This document shows, in pieces, positions 1-8,729 of a DNA stretch of 64,000 nucleotides (positions are counted from its first letter, which is position 1; each line of letters opens with the position of its first letter). This DNA comes from Phycicoccus sp. Soil802 (GTDB taxonomy: Bacteria > Actinomycetota > Actinomycetes > Actinomycetales > Dermatophilaceae). Position numbers and translations under genes: made by a program. Below the pieces are notes generated by a model. That model searched no databases. It was not told where the DNA came from and worked only from the letters and a program-made list of their open reading frames with translations. The stretch spans positions 1-64,000 of the forward strand of contig NZ_LMSS01000004.1 in NCBI RefSeq assembly GCF_001429605.1, in the 5' to 3' direction.

Positions 1-123
1 TGCCAGCATGGATCCACGATGCCAGCATGGATCCACGAGTACAACCACCACCGACCCCACACCGCCTGCGGGAACAAGCCACCCATCACCCGCTTGACCA
101 ACCTCTCCGGTCAGTACACCTAG
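1..123 (+). pseudogene. C-terminal remnant of IS481-type transposase
   Basis: The frame ending at the TAG at 121-123 reads WIHEYNHHRPHTACGNKPP and finishes LSGQYT. This is the conserved C-terminal tail of DDE integrase-type transposases of the IS481/IS3 group, where the YNHxRPHxAxGxxPP motif follows the catalytic domain. Only about 35 residues are visible. A perfect 19-bp tandem duplication (1-19 and 20-38) lies at the start of the preserved part. Because 19 is not a multiple of three, the frame is broken upstream. No terminal inverted repeat was recognised between 124 and 290. The rest of the gene, if present, lies left of the window. Confidence 0.75.
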
Positions 124-290
124 CTCAGCGGAGATGGTCGCTCCGGCGACCCCGTACGTGGACTAGCGCGTGCGGTGGGCGCGCCTGCGGTCCCCTGGAA
201 CGTTGCGTCATTCGGGTCGCCGACTGGGTCACATGGCGCGTGGTAGCGGCCGATCACAGCCAGGGTGGACATGCTGGTGACACCGCGGGG

Positions 291-3200
291 TCAGCGAGTT
301 GGGTTGCAGGCTTTTGTCTGGGGCCGGGTGGTTGAGATCTGGTGCCACTCGGCTGCGGTGAGGTCACGTCCGGTGATGGAGCAGGCAGCGGCTATCCAGT
401 CAGCGGGGTCGAGGGTCCACAGGAGGGCGGATGCGTTGTCGCCTTGTGTGAGCAGGTGGGTGGCGTCGACGGGGGTTGCGGCTCGTTGGGCGGGGGCCTT
501 GAGGTGGGTGCCAGCTGGTGAATCGCTGGTCAGGTTCCAGATGATGACGTCGTCGGATGCGGTCGTGATCAGGGTGCGGGAGTCGGTTGCGAACGCGATG
601 GAGCCGATCTGTCCGTGGTGATTCCCGAGTCGCCCGGTGATTTCGGTCCAGGTGGACGTTTGCCAGAGACGTATGTGGCCGTCCAGCAGACCCGCCGCGA
701 CGAGTCGTCCGTCGGGCGAGAAGGCGAGCCCGCCGGGCGGCCCGGGGGCCCGCGCGAGCTCGTGGATGTGGCCCTTGTTGGCCAGGTCGAGGATGAGTAG
801 GTCGCCGGCGAACGTGTTGACGGCCATGAAGCGACCGTCCGGGCTGAACGCTGATACCCCGAACGACTCCTTCAGCCCGGTCGCATAGCGGCGCGGTAGA
901 GGTTTGAGCGTGTTGGTGTCCCAGAAGACGACGTCTCCGGAGTCCGATGGCCCGGCGATCTGTGTTCCGTCGGGTGTGAGCCTGCCACCACCGACAGTCT
1001 TGGTCTGTGCCTGGGCGATCGTCCTGCCGCCCCGGTCATAGACGCGCCAAGTGCTGGATGACTGGATACCTGTGACGGCCTTTGAGCTTTGGACCAGGAC
1101 GCGGTTTCTGTCTGCGTCGGTGCTGGCAGAGTCGATGCTTTCTCCCGGCAGGAAGGTGGGGGTGCACGTAAGCTGACTGACTCCACACCAGACCCAGGCG
1201 TCGGTCTGGATGGTGTCGTCGGGGCCGCTGGGGTGCTCGTTGGCGAAGCTCACTACCCCGAGCAGCGGGCTTCCCGGGGGGGAGGTCCGGAAGTCGGCCC
1301 GTTGGTGTGAAAAGCCTTTGGGCGCCGCAGGCAGGACCAGCGGTTTGGCTAGCGGGTTGGTGCGGGTCAGGCTCCACCGGATCAGTGAGCCCTCGGAGCC
1401 GGCGCTGATCAGGTTGGCGCTGTCTCGGGTGAAGGCCAGATCGTTGACCGGGGCACCGTGACCGGTGAACTCGGCCGAGAGCTGCAGTGGTCGTGTAGTC
1501 CAGAGGCGAATAGTGCCGTCGTCTCCGGCGACGGCGAGCCGCTGACCGTCCGGTGAGAAGCTGAGGGCGTTGGTTCGCACGGCGGTGGATGCGCGCTCCT
1601 CCCTGGTTTGCAGCGTTGTACCGTCCAACAGCCTGAGGCTTCCTGACGCGTCTGCTGTGGCGACCGTTGTGCCATCGGGGCTGACAGCGACCGCGAGCTC
1701 CCCGACCCCGTTGGTCACCTGAGAGCCTTCGAGATCCTTCAGGACGGCTGTTCCGTCCGCTCGTAGCAGCGCGGATCCGTCGCCAGCATCGACTGCGACC
1801 ACCCCTGAGTTCAGTACCGTCACCGCTCGCGGCCCGTCCAGGCGGATCCCCGTGAGCAAGGTTGCGACCAGTCGGTGAGTCTTGACGTCCCACGTGCTCA
1901 CCGACCATCCGCCCCCTTCGCCGTCCTCACTCCCCGTCCGGAAGCCAGCAACGACGAGCCGCCCTCCGTCCTTGGTAAAGGCAAGGTGGCCGTTGATCCA
2001 GTTCTCGACGGGAAGCACGTCCGGGCTGGCAGTGGGGCGCTGCATGTCAAAGACCCGAGCTCCGCGCTCGCCGATGACGGCAAGATGCAGGCTGTCTGGG
2101 CTGAAGGCCATGTCCGAAGATTCAGGTACGACCAGCGTGGTAATCCGTCGGTTGAGGCTTTGATCGAACAGTGTGACGCCGTCCGTCGTTGCGGTGGCGA
2201 CGAGCTGCCCGTTGGGGCTGACCGCGACGTTGCCGAGCCCCTTGTCGGAGACCGTGACGACGCGGGTCAAGGCCTCGTCCTGACGCAGCAGCGTGAACAG
2301 CGCGGCCCGGGTGTCGGCGTTGTCCTCGAGCCGTTGGGCCTGGGCGGCCATCAAGAGCGCCCGGTCGGCCTGGGGTTCGAGGAGCGCGGCGGCTGCCAGT
2401 CGGCGCGCGTCGGCATGGACGGCCGCGGCGCTTGCGGCGGCCCGCGCGGTCGTCGCTTTGTTGCGCTGGTCGGTCGCGACCACGGCGGTCCCAGCGGTGA
2501 CGGCCACCACGGCCGCGAGCGCGGCAACGAGTGTGCGCAGGCGGCGAAGTGACCGGCGCTGCTTGCCGGCCTCGGCGGTCGCGGCGGCGACCCCGGCGCT
2601 GACGAACTCGCGTTCCAGCGGAGTCAGGTCGCGGTCATGGGTGGTGGCGAACTCTTCAGCCAGGGCAAGGCGTGGTCCTCGATACAGGTCGCCGGGGCTC
2701 CGACCTGTCGCGTCCCACTCGACCGCAGTGGGGCCGAGATGACGAAGGATCGCGCGGCCCTCGAGGTCTTCGTCCAACCATCCACGCAACCTTGCCCACT
2801 CGGTGAGCAGGGCTTCGTGGGAGACCTCCACCGTGTCCCGGTCGACCACCACGAGTCGTCGCGCCGTCAGGGCGTCCAGGACGTGGCGGCCGATGGCGTC
2901 CTGCTCGGGGGCGAGCTCGGTGATGGCGGCGCGGCGTCGGACGTACCCGACGTCCGTGTCCGCTTCGGCCAGGCGCAGCAGCATCCGGCGCGCGGCAGCT
3001 CGCCCGTCGTCGGTCAGGCTCTCGTACGTGTCTTCGGCCAGGTTGTTGATTGCGGCGCGTACTCCGCCGGCCTCCTGGTAGGCTTGGTGGGTGAGCTTGT
3101 CGCCTGAGCGCCGCTCCCACAGAGCGCGCAGTGCTGTGGACAAGAGGGGAAGGATCCCTGGTGCGTCCCCGGCGTCGGTAAGGATCCGGTTGACCAGACC

Positions 3201-5276
3201 GGGCTCGAGGCGCAGGCCGCACGCGACGGCGGGCTGCTCGACCACTTGGCGCAGTTCCGCCTCGTGCATTGGCGAGACATGCGACGTCGCCTCCACCAGC
3301 CGCGGGCCGACGAGACCCCAGGTGGCGCACCGGTCGAGGAAGTCTGTGCGCAGGGTGGAGATGACGCGCACATTCGGGTTGCGGACCAGGGTGTCCAGGC
3401 AGCGTCCCAGCTCTGTGGGCGATGGGTCGCCGATGGCTGTGAAGACCTCCTCGAGCTGATCTAGGAGAAGCAGCAGGGGCTGGCCGGCATCAGCCTCGGC
3501 AAGGATCTCATCGAGCTGGCCCGGACTCACTGCGCTGGGAACCAGGGGATGGACCGTCCAGCGGTCACTGTCCGGAAGCGCGCCAGCAGCCAGGCAGGGC
3601 AGCACGCCGGCCATGACCACGGACGACTTCCCCGAGCCTGAGGGGCCAGCGACCAGGACGACTCTGTGTGCGACGAGCTCGGCGAGGAGCTGCCCGACGA
3701 GCGCTTCGCGGCCGAAGAAGATTGCCTGTTCGTGTGCCGTGTAGGGGCGCATGCCCACGTACGGCGGTCGTTCGAGTCGCGGTCCGCTTCGGGCCACCGT
3801 TGACCGGGTGCGTTGAGCGTGTGCCACCTCGGACAACGTGTCGACCAGGTCGTCCTGGGCTCGGCTGAGCGCCGCCATGGGCGCCGAGAACCCCGCTGCG
3901 GCCTCATGGGCGCGGCCCTTGGCCCGGCCCACCGCCCATTCGCTGGCCAGCTCGTGGATCCGTCGGGGCCACCGATCGTGCAGACTCCCCACGAAGGCGC
4001 GAATGTCGGCTTCCGAGGCGTCCGGGTCGTACAGGCGACATACCGTGAGCGACTCGGGCACGGTGAGCTCATCCAGTCGACGTTCCTGCACAGGACCTGC
4101 GTGCGCTGACGCGAGCACCACACGCACGGGCATCGCGGCCTCGCTCGCGTCATACAGCATCACTAGGAGCGTGCGCGGTCTCACGCGCCCCACCAGAGAA
4201 GCCAGCTCGGGTGCGGCCGCCCCGGTGAGCCGCTCGACGTCATCTGCGACGAGCAGTGATGGCACCTCGTCCACACCCGTCAGCGACAGAACCTCGGTGC
4301 CACTCGCATACGAGGTGCGCACGTTCCGGGCTCGGGCGATCCGTGACAACTCCGCAGCCAAGCGTGTCTTTCCGGAGCCTTCCGGCCCCTCCAGGACGAA
4401 CACCTCGCTCGGCCCCGCCTCTGCGCGGACTAACGATGCCAGCAGCGCGGACAACTCCGCCTCACGCCCAACGAACCGTGGCCCGGGCACGCTGAGCTCA
4501 GCCGGCAGCGGGGGGAGCTCCACGGCGTGGCCGAGCGCAAGAGTCGAGTCGTGATCCAGAACCGCATGGTGCAGGCCCTGCAGTTCCGGCCCAGGTTCCA
4601 CACCGAGCTCATCGCGCAGGGTGTTGCGTGCGGCGCGGAAGGACGACAGGGCGTCGGCCTGTCGACCCAGTGCGTACTGGGCTCGCATCAGTTGAGCCCA
4701 GACGTGTTCCCGGAGCGGATGGACCTTGGTGAAACTAAGCAATTCGGGCAGGAGCTCGGCGTGTCTCCCGCAGGCCAGCTGCGCGTCGAACCACGCCTCT
4801 GATGCGTTTAGTCGCAGCTCCTCCAAGCGACTGATCTCCAGCCCCAAGGCCTCGGTGTCGGCCACGTCCTCGTAGGGAGAGCCGCGCCACAACCCCAGCG
4901 CCGCAGAGAGATGTTCCGACGCAAGCGCGGGATCACCATCATCGAGCTCTTGGCGGCCCGAGGAGATCAGCGAAACGAACTCATCCACGTCGATTCGCGT
5001 TGACCCGGGCACGAGTCGGTACGCCTGCCCCTCGGTCTGGATCAGATCCCGACCGAGCGCCTTCCGGAGCTGGGAGACGTACACCTGGAGCACATTTGCG
5101 GCGGTCGCCGGAATATCGTCGCCCCAGACGCCATCCACGAGCTGGTCCCTGGTCAGGGCATGTCCAGCGTTCGCCAACAAGAGCGCCAATACAGCTCGTT
5201 GCCGTTGACCACCCAGCGGCAGCGGACGACCGTCGTCCGCGATGGCGCTCAGACCACCGAACACACGAACTTCCAT
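291..5276 (-). CDS. SARP/BTAD regulator with nSTAND NTPase and WD40 repeats
   Basis: A 1661-residue multidomain signalling protein. Residues 1-95 form an OmpR-type winged helix as in SARP regulators, and about 97-245 a BTAD domain. A first P-loop NTPase has GPEGSGKT at 297-304. A second NTPase of the nSTAND type follows, with GPSGSGKS at 544-551 and Walker B LLLLLDQLEE at 601-610. One hydrophobic segment near 911-931 precedes a C-terminal WD40 propeller (about 980-1640, repeats such as LAFSPDGRLVAAG). Proteins of this design are thought to sense a ligand or partner through the propeller and change NTPase state. The internal transmembrane segment is odd for a DNA-binding regulator and suggests membrane-tethered regulation. 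It lies in an island, so a defence or conflict role is possible but unproven. The ATG start at 5276 fits the winged-helix N terminus. Confidence 0.9.
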   Translation of the reverse strand: MEVRVFGGLSAIADDGRPLPLGGQRQRAVLALLLANAGHALTRDQLVDGVWGDDIPATAANVLQVYVSQLRKALGRDLIQTEGQAYRLVPGSTRIDVDEFVSLISSGRQELDDGDPALASEHLSAALGLWRGSPYEDVADTEALGLEISRLEELRLNASEAWFDAQLACGRHAELLPELLSFTKVHPLREHVWAQLMRAQYALGRQADALSSFRAARNTLRDELGVEPGPELQGLHHAVLDHDSTLALGHAVELPPLPAELSVPGPRFVGREAELSALLASLVRAEAGPSEVFVLEGPEGSGKTRLAAELSRIARARNVRTSYASGTEVLSLTGVDEVPSLLVADDVERLTGAAAPELASLVGRVRPRTLLVMLYDASEAAMPVRVVLASAHAGPVQERRLDELTVPESLTVCRLYDPDASEADIRAFVGSLHDRWPRRIHELASEWAVGRAKGRAHEAAAGFSAPMAALSRAQDDLVDTLSEVAHAQRTRSTVARSGPRLERPPYVGMRPYTAHEQAIFFGREALVGQLLAELVAHRVVLVAGPSGSGKSSVVMAGVLPCLAAGALPDSDRWTVHPLVPSAVSPGQLDEILAEADAGQPLLLLLDQLEEVFTAIGDPSPTELGRCLDTLVRNPNVRVISTLRTDFLDRCATWGLVGPRLVEATSHVSPMHEAELRQVVEQPAVACGLRLEPGLVNRILTDAGDAPGILPLLSTALRALWERRSGDKLTHQAYQEAGGVRAAINNLAEDTYESLTDDGRAAARRMLLRLAEADTDVGYVRRRAAITELAPEQDAIGRHVLDALTARRLVVVDRDTVEVSHEALLTEWARLRGWLDEDLEGRAILRHLGPTAVEWDATGRSPGDLYRGPRLALAEEFATTHDRDLTPLEREFVSAGVAAATAEAGKQRRSLRRLRTLVAALAAVVAVTAGTAVVATDQRNKATTARAAASAAAVHADARRLAAAALLEPQADRALLMAAQAQRLEDNADTRAALFTLLRQDEALTRVVTVSDKGLGNVAVSPNGQLVATATTDGVTLFDQSLNRRITTLVVPESSDMAFSPDSLHLAVIGERGARVFDMQRPTASPDVLPVENWINGHLAFTKDGGRLVVAGFRTGSEDGEGGGWSVSTWDVKTHRLVATLLTGIRLDGPRAVTVLNSGVVAVDAGDGSALLRADGTAVLKDLEGSQVTNGVGELAVAVSPDGTTVATADASGSLRLLDGTTLQTREERASTAVRTNALSFSPDGQRLAVAGDDGTIRLWTTRPLQLSAEFTGHGAPVNDLAFTRDSANLISAGSEGSLIRWSLTRTNPLAKPLVLPAAPKGFSHQRADFRTSPPGSPLLGVVSFANEHPSGPDDTIQTDAWVWCGVSQLTCTPTFLPGESIDSASTDADRNRVLVQSSKAVTGIQSSSTWRVYDRGGRTIAQAQTKTVGGGRLTPDGTQIAGPSDSGDVVFWDTNTLKPLPRRYATGLKESFGVSAFSPDGRFMAVNTFAGDLLILDLANKGHIHELARAPGPPGGLAFSPDGRLVAAGLLDGHIRLWQTSTWTEITGRLGNHHGQIGSIAFATDSRTLITTASDDVIIWNLTSDSPAGTHLKAPAQRAATPVDATHLLTQGDNASALLWTLDPADWIAAACSITGRDLTAAEWHQISTTRPQTKACNPTR

Positions 5277-5407
5277 GGACGTTCCAGCGCTGTTGTGGTC
5301 GCCTGACGCAGTCAGTCTACGAGGCGACAGGTTGCCTCACTTCCGTCAAACGGCCTGCTACGGCTGCTTTAGCCAGTGCGCGGAACGGTCGGTGTGGGTT
5401 GTGGGCG

Positions 5408-5828
5408 GGCCCGTTGTCACCGTGTGTAAGCACGTGCGTGGCGTCCAACGCTATTGCCCGTTGGGCCGGGTGTTGAGGTGTGTGCCGGCGGGGGAACGGT
5501 TCGTGAGATCCCAGATGATGACGTCGTCGGAAGCAGCCGTGACTAAGCTGCCGGAGTCCGGGCCGAAGGCGACGGAGTAAATCTGTCCGTGGTGTGCTCC
5601 CACCCGCCCAGAGAGTTCGGTCCAGGTGGACGTCTGCCAGAGGCGTATGTGGCCGTCTAGCAGTCCGGCCGCGACGAGCTGTCCGTCGGGCGAGAACGCG
5701 AGCCCTCCTGGCGAGCGGGGAGCACGGGCGAACTTTCGACGCAGGGCGAGAAGGAACGCGAAGCGTGCCTTCGTCGATGGTGGGGCCGGGACCGCGTACA
5801 GCGGCCGGTCGTACGGCGCTGCGCTCAT
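5408..5828 (-). pseudogene. Truncated duplicate of WD40 C-terminal blades
   Basis: The open stretch 5451-5828 encodes 125 residues. After an unrelated 30-residue start it reads GGLAFSPDGQLVAAGLLDGH, then a DVIIW blade, nearly identical to the C-terminal blades of the upstream STAND gene. DNA similarity to about 434-760 continues past the stop to about 5413. There the matching residues (DATHVLTHGDN versus DATHLLTQGDN) appear in another frame, so a frameshift created the stop. The copy lacks all regulatory and NTPase domains and is best read as the residue of a second paralogue or a recombination by-product. A short expressed WD40 fragment cannot be excluded. Confidence 0.75.
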
Positions 5829-6130
5829 GGTGCTGTTCCCTCTTTCAGTTGCCGTTTCGGTGGACGGGTGGTCGCCTGTGAACGGCTTGCCTTACATGTC
5901 ACCGTCAGACAGTTCATTCGATCGCGCACGTTGGGTCAACGAGACGATGGTGGCAAGCCCAAAGTGTCACCGGACCGGCCGCAGGCGAAGCTCTGCACGG
6001 CATCCCGATAGCGCCTTCCGGTCCCTGCTCGTCTTAGCACGCACGACTTCAGCGGTCCTTCAGCGCGGTCTTGCACCGTTGAGGCGTGAGGTCCTGCGGT
6101 AGCCATTCGACTGCGAAAGAGGAATCGACA
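5829..6130. other. Intergenic region, island
   Basis: About 300 bases between the WD40 remnant and the secreted protein gene. No open frame with recognisable protein features was seen. It should contain the promoter of the gene starting at 6131, whose ribosome site (AGAGGA) lies just before the ATG; no clear -35/-10 pair was recognised. Confidence 0.5.
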
Positions 6131-6826
6131 ATGAACACCGACACAGATTTCAAGACTCAGGGGAGGACCCTCGGGCGCAAGAGGCGCGTCATCGGTGGCC
6201 GCTGCGTGGTTGCGGCTGGGGCGTGTCTGGCGGCCTTGGTGGCCCTGCTTGGGATGTCCGCAGCCCCGGCCAGCGCGACGCCGATCAACACTGGGTGGGG
6301 CGTTGTGTACGCAGACCTGACCTGCCCCTCCAGCGCGGCGGGCTCCTCGGTCCGGCTGGATATGCCCGTCGTCGACTTCCAGTACGCCCGGGTGACTCAG
6401 GACGGAATTCGGGACTGGGCGAAGTTCGACTGGTGGGTGAACAAGGGCGCTGGGTGGTATTACGACGGCAGCACTCACGCCTTCTATAACGACGACTACT
6501 ACGTGGGAAACCCATTGTCGAACTACTGGCATGACGGTGTGACCGGCGCTTACATCAACAAGTCCATTATCCGCCCCTACCCGGCCGGGACGAGGGTCGC
6601 CGCGAGACTGTGGTTCGCTTCTGGGGCAGACATGGCCAGAACCTACGACTGGACGTGGTGGACATGGGCGCACACCAACGGGTCGCTCGGCTCGTACTGG
6701 TGGGACTGGAACTGCATGATGCCGGCGTACACCACCACCAATGTCGGCGGGAGCTGCCCATCCGGTATGTATGGGTGCCCAGCATCAGCTATCCCGGCAG
6801 CTCGCATATTCAGCCGGGAGGGCTAA
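6131..6826 (+). CDS. Secreted aromatic-rich protein of unknown function
   Basis: 231 residues. The N terminus has a basic stretch (GRKRRV) and a hydrophobic core ending in APASAT, a typical Sec signal peptide cleaved near residue 50. The mature part is rich in Trp and Tyr (FDWWVNKGAGWYYDG, YDWTWWTWAH, YWWDWNC) and has four Cys, three near the C terminus (NCMMPAY, GSCPSGMYGC), which may form disulfides outside the cell. I do not recognise the family. The ATG at 6131 has an AGAGGA ribosome site 6-7 bases upstream. The gene stands alone in the island between a WD40 remnant and a strong terminator. Confidence 0.75.
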   Translation: MNTDTDFKTQGRTLGRKRRVIGGRCVVAAGACLAALVALLGMSAAPASATPINTGWGVVYADLTCPSSAAGSSVRLDMPVVDFQYARVTQDGIRDWAKFDWWVNKGAGWYYDGSTHAFYNDDYYVGNPLSNYWHDGVTGAYINKSIIRPYPAGTRVAARLWFASGADMARTYDWTWWTWAHTNGSLGSYWWDWNCMMPAYTTTNVGGSCPSGMYGCPASAIPAARIFSREG

Positions 6827-6854
6827 AGGGGAGCATGCTCGCGTGGGACGTCGA

Positions 6855-6889
6855 GCGGCCCCGTCCTTTCGAGGGGAGGACGGGGCCGC
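6855..6889 (+). terminator. Hairpin terminator after secreted protein gene
   Basis: A perfect 12-bp inverted repeat (GCGGCCCCGTCC and its complement) with an 11-base loop starts 28 bases after the stop codon. There is no U-tract, as is usual for actinobacterial terminators. Confidence 0.8.
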
Positions 6890-7558
6890 TGCCGTGATCG
6901 TCGTGCGCAGCGCGAGTTGCTCCCCTTCGGGTCTTCGAGTCAATTGGTCGCCCGGCGCCCAAACCTGGCCCTTCCCGTCTGAGCCGGCAGCAGCCTTGAG
7001 TGCGATCACGGCGCAGTGCCAGGTCGGCCCGGTGCGACAGCGACCGCGCAGACTGGACTCGGGCCACCGCGGCGACCGACCCCGGGGCACTGGCTCACCA
7101 CGGTCAGCCGCCCGTTCTCGAGCAGACGGGCAGGATGCACAGGCCGCGGCCAGGATGTCTAGTGCCGCGGGCCGAACCGCACACCGTCAGATCCTAAGTC
7201 GGACGCTTGATCCGCAAGGCTGCTATGGCAACTCCGCCGGGGGTCGGCCAGACGCCGTCAGCAGGTCGAACAGCTGCCGGGCCGGTCTGACGGAGGTATC
7301 GCTCCGGTGCTGGCATCCACACGTTCGAGACATGCAGCATCTTGAGCGCAACGGAGACCCTGAACGACGTGTTGTACCGGTGCGCGGGTACTCCGAGCAG
7401 GCCAATGACCAGACGTGTCTTCCAGGCGGGGAGGTGTAGCCAAATGTGTAACCGGGAGGTGGCGGGACGGCCTGATACGCCGTGCGACGACCGGGACGCG
7501 CAGGGGAGACTCCGTGCGGCAGGAGTTGGTGCGGGACGTGTGAGACGTGGGCAGGGCT
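6890..7558. other. Non-coding or decayed island DNA
   Basis: About 670 bases between the terminator and the tRNA fragment. Several overlapping open frames exist on both strands. None has a plausible ribosome site together with a recognisable domain, signal peptide or codon bias matching its neighbours. It may contain decayed gene fragments and the element-side half of the attachment site. Confidence 0.5.
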
Positions 7559-7605
7559 GGCTCATAACCCGGAGGTCGCAGGTTCAAATCCTGCCCCCGC
7601 TACCA
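7559..7605 (+). other. attR-like site: 3' fragment of tRNA-Met (CAT)
   Basis: The sequence starts in the anticodon loop (CTCATAA, anticodon CAT). It continues through the 3' anticodon stem (CCCGG), the variable loop, a complete T-arm (GCAGG-TTCAAAT-CCTGC), the acceptor 3' strand CCCCGCT and ACCA. The 32 bases upstream do not form a D-arm or a matching acceptor strand: the expected complement of CCCCGCT is absent and two of the five anticodon-stem pairs fail. CCC after the loop suits the GGG:CCC stem of initiator tRNA-fMet, though elongator Met is not excluded. A half tRNA that keeps a native terminator is the hallmark of the distal attachment site of a tRNA-integrated element. Confidence 0.8.
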
Positions 7606-7617
7606 ACGCGTCACACA

Positions 7618-7650
7618 CAGAAGGCCCGGACCACTGGTCCGGGCCTTCTG
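7618..7650 (+). terminator. Native terminator of the tRNA-Met locus
   Basis: A perfect 15-bp stem (CAGAAGGCCCGGACC and complement) with a 3-base loop starts 13 bases after the CCA of the tRNA fragment. It would have terminated the intact tRNA before integration. Confidence 0.85.
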
Positions 7651-7701
7651 CTGTCGCGTCCATGGCGCTGGGCGCTGGCCTGGCCTGCCGCTTCCCGCGA
7701 G

Positions 7702-8704
7702 CTAACCGAGCAGGCGTTCCTCGAGGAAGGCTGCGATCGCCCATGCCCCGTCGGTGGTGTTCGACAGGACGGTCCACGTGGCGCCGGTGGACGGGTCGTG
7801 GACGCTGCGGAACCCGACCCCCGCGTCACAGCCGTCGAGGAAGACCACGTCCCGCTCCCGGTGGATCCAGAAGCCCAAGCCGTAGCGACGGCCCTCCGTC
7901 GGCACGTCGCTCCGTGGTCGCACCATCTCGTGCACCCAAGGCATGGGGACGATCCGCCCTGCGAACAGTCTGGTCCAGAAGCGGTCGAGGTCCTCGGCGG
8001 TCGTGTACATGCCGCCGTCGCCGCTGCCGAGGACGGGCAGGTGCAACACGTTCGTGCGCAGCCCGTCGGGGCCCAGGTAACCGCGGGCGACGCCCGCTGG
8101 GAGCTCGTCACCGCGCAGGTATGCCGTGGTCCATGGCAGCGGGGCCACACACCTTCTCCGCCACAAGGGTGGGGAAGGGCGTGCCGGTGACGCGCTCGGC
8201 CAGGAGCGCGAGCACGACGTAGCCGCTGTTGTTGTAGGAGAACCGCTCGCCCGGTGCGAACTTCGTGGGATATCCCTCGAGCGCGCTGACGTAGGACTCG
8301 GTCGTCGCAAGCTGGTGGACGGGCACCGGCATGACGTAGTCGGTGGGATCGAAGTCGGCCTCTTCGTCGAGGTAGTCCCCGATGCCGGATCGGTGCGCGA
8401 GCAGGTGCTCGACGGTGACCCGATCGTCGATCTCCGGCAGGCTGTCGCCAAGGAGCGACCGCGCAGTGGTGCTCAGCGAGAGCCGACCCTCGTCGACCAG
8501 GGCCACGACGGTGAGTGCCGTGAAGGCCTTGCAGCCGCTGGCGGTCCCGAACTGCGTGGTCAGCGTGTTGGCCGCTCGGAAGGCTCGTTCTGCGAGACCG
8601 AAGGCTTGGGCCACCTCGGTCTGGCCGCCGCGGTCGACGCGGACCACACCCGAGAAGCCCTCGTCCTCAGCGCGTCGGGCGAGGGCGTCCCCGAGCGACT
8701 CCAT
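7702..8704 (-). pseudogene. Frameshifted serine hydrolase (beta-lactamase-like)
   Basis: The N-terminal frame (about 198 residues) has SGCK (SxxK nucleophile/lysine pair), a YNN motif in FSYNNSGYV, and HRSG, as in class C beta-lactamase/D-Ala-D-Ala-peptidase relatives. It ends MDHGIPAR-stop. The adjacent frame continues with TAYLRGDELP through GGMYTTAEDLDRFW to the family's usual C terminus. Removing one C near 8126-8131 would restore the expected MDTAYLRGDE. So a single-base insertion splits an otherwise normal gene of about 333 residues; either a recent mutation or a sequence error. ATG 8704 is preceded in frame by a GTG at 8707. Confidence 0.85.
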
Positions 8705-8729
8705 CACCCGAAGGTACTGGAGCCTTCGG

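Larger units (their letters stand above)
1..7605. mobile_element. Right part of an integrated genomic island
   Basis: The stretch carries an IS481-type transposase remnant, a STAND/WD40 signalling gene with a degenerate partial duplicate, a secreted orphan protein and about 700 bases of non-coding DNA. Its GC content is visibly lower than in the rest of the window. It stops at a 3' tRNA-Met fragment followed at once by a strong tRNA-style terminator, after which dense high-GC chromosomal genes begin. Elements that integrate in tRNA 3' ends leave exactly such a fragment at the distal junction (known biology). The left end, the intact tRNA and the integrase are not in the window, so the size and type of element are unknown. 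Confidence 0.65.

Noticed and set aside
2293-3464. Long plus-strand open frames opposite the STAND gene
   Set aside because: They are antisense by-products of high GC with no domain, while the minus strand has continuous motif-rich coding.
7194-7565. Open frame of about 120 residues on the minus strand in the island
   Set aside because: No ribosome site, domain or codon pattern supports it, and it runs into the tRNA fragment; probably decayed sequence.
7529-7605. Complete tRNA-Met gene
   Set aside because: The 5' half does not form an acceptor strand or D-arm, and two anticodon-stem pairs fail; only the 3' fragment is tRNA-like.
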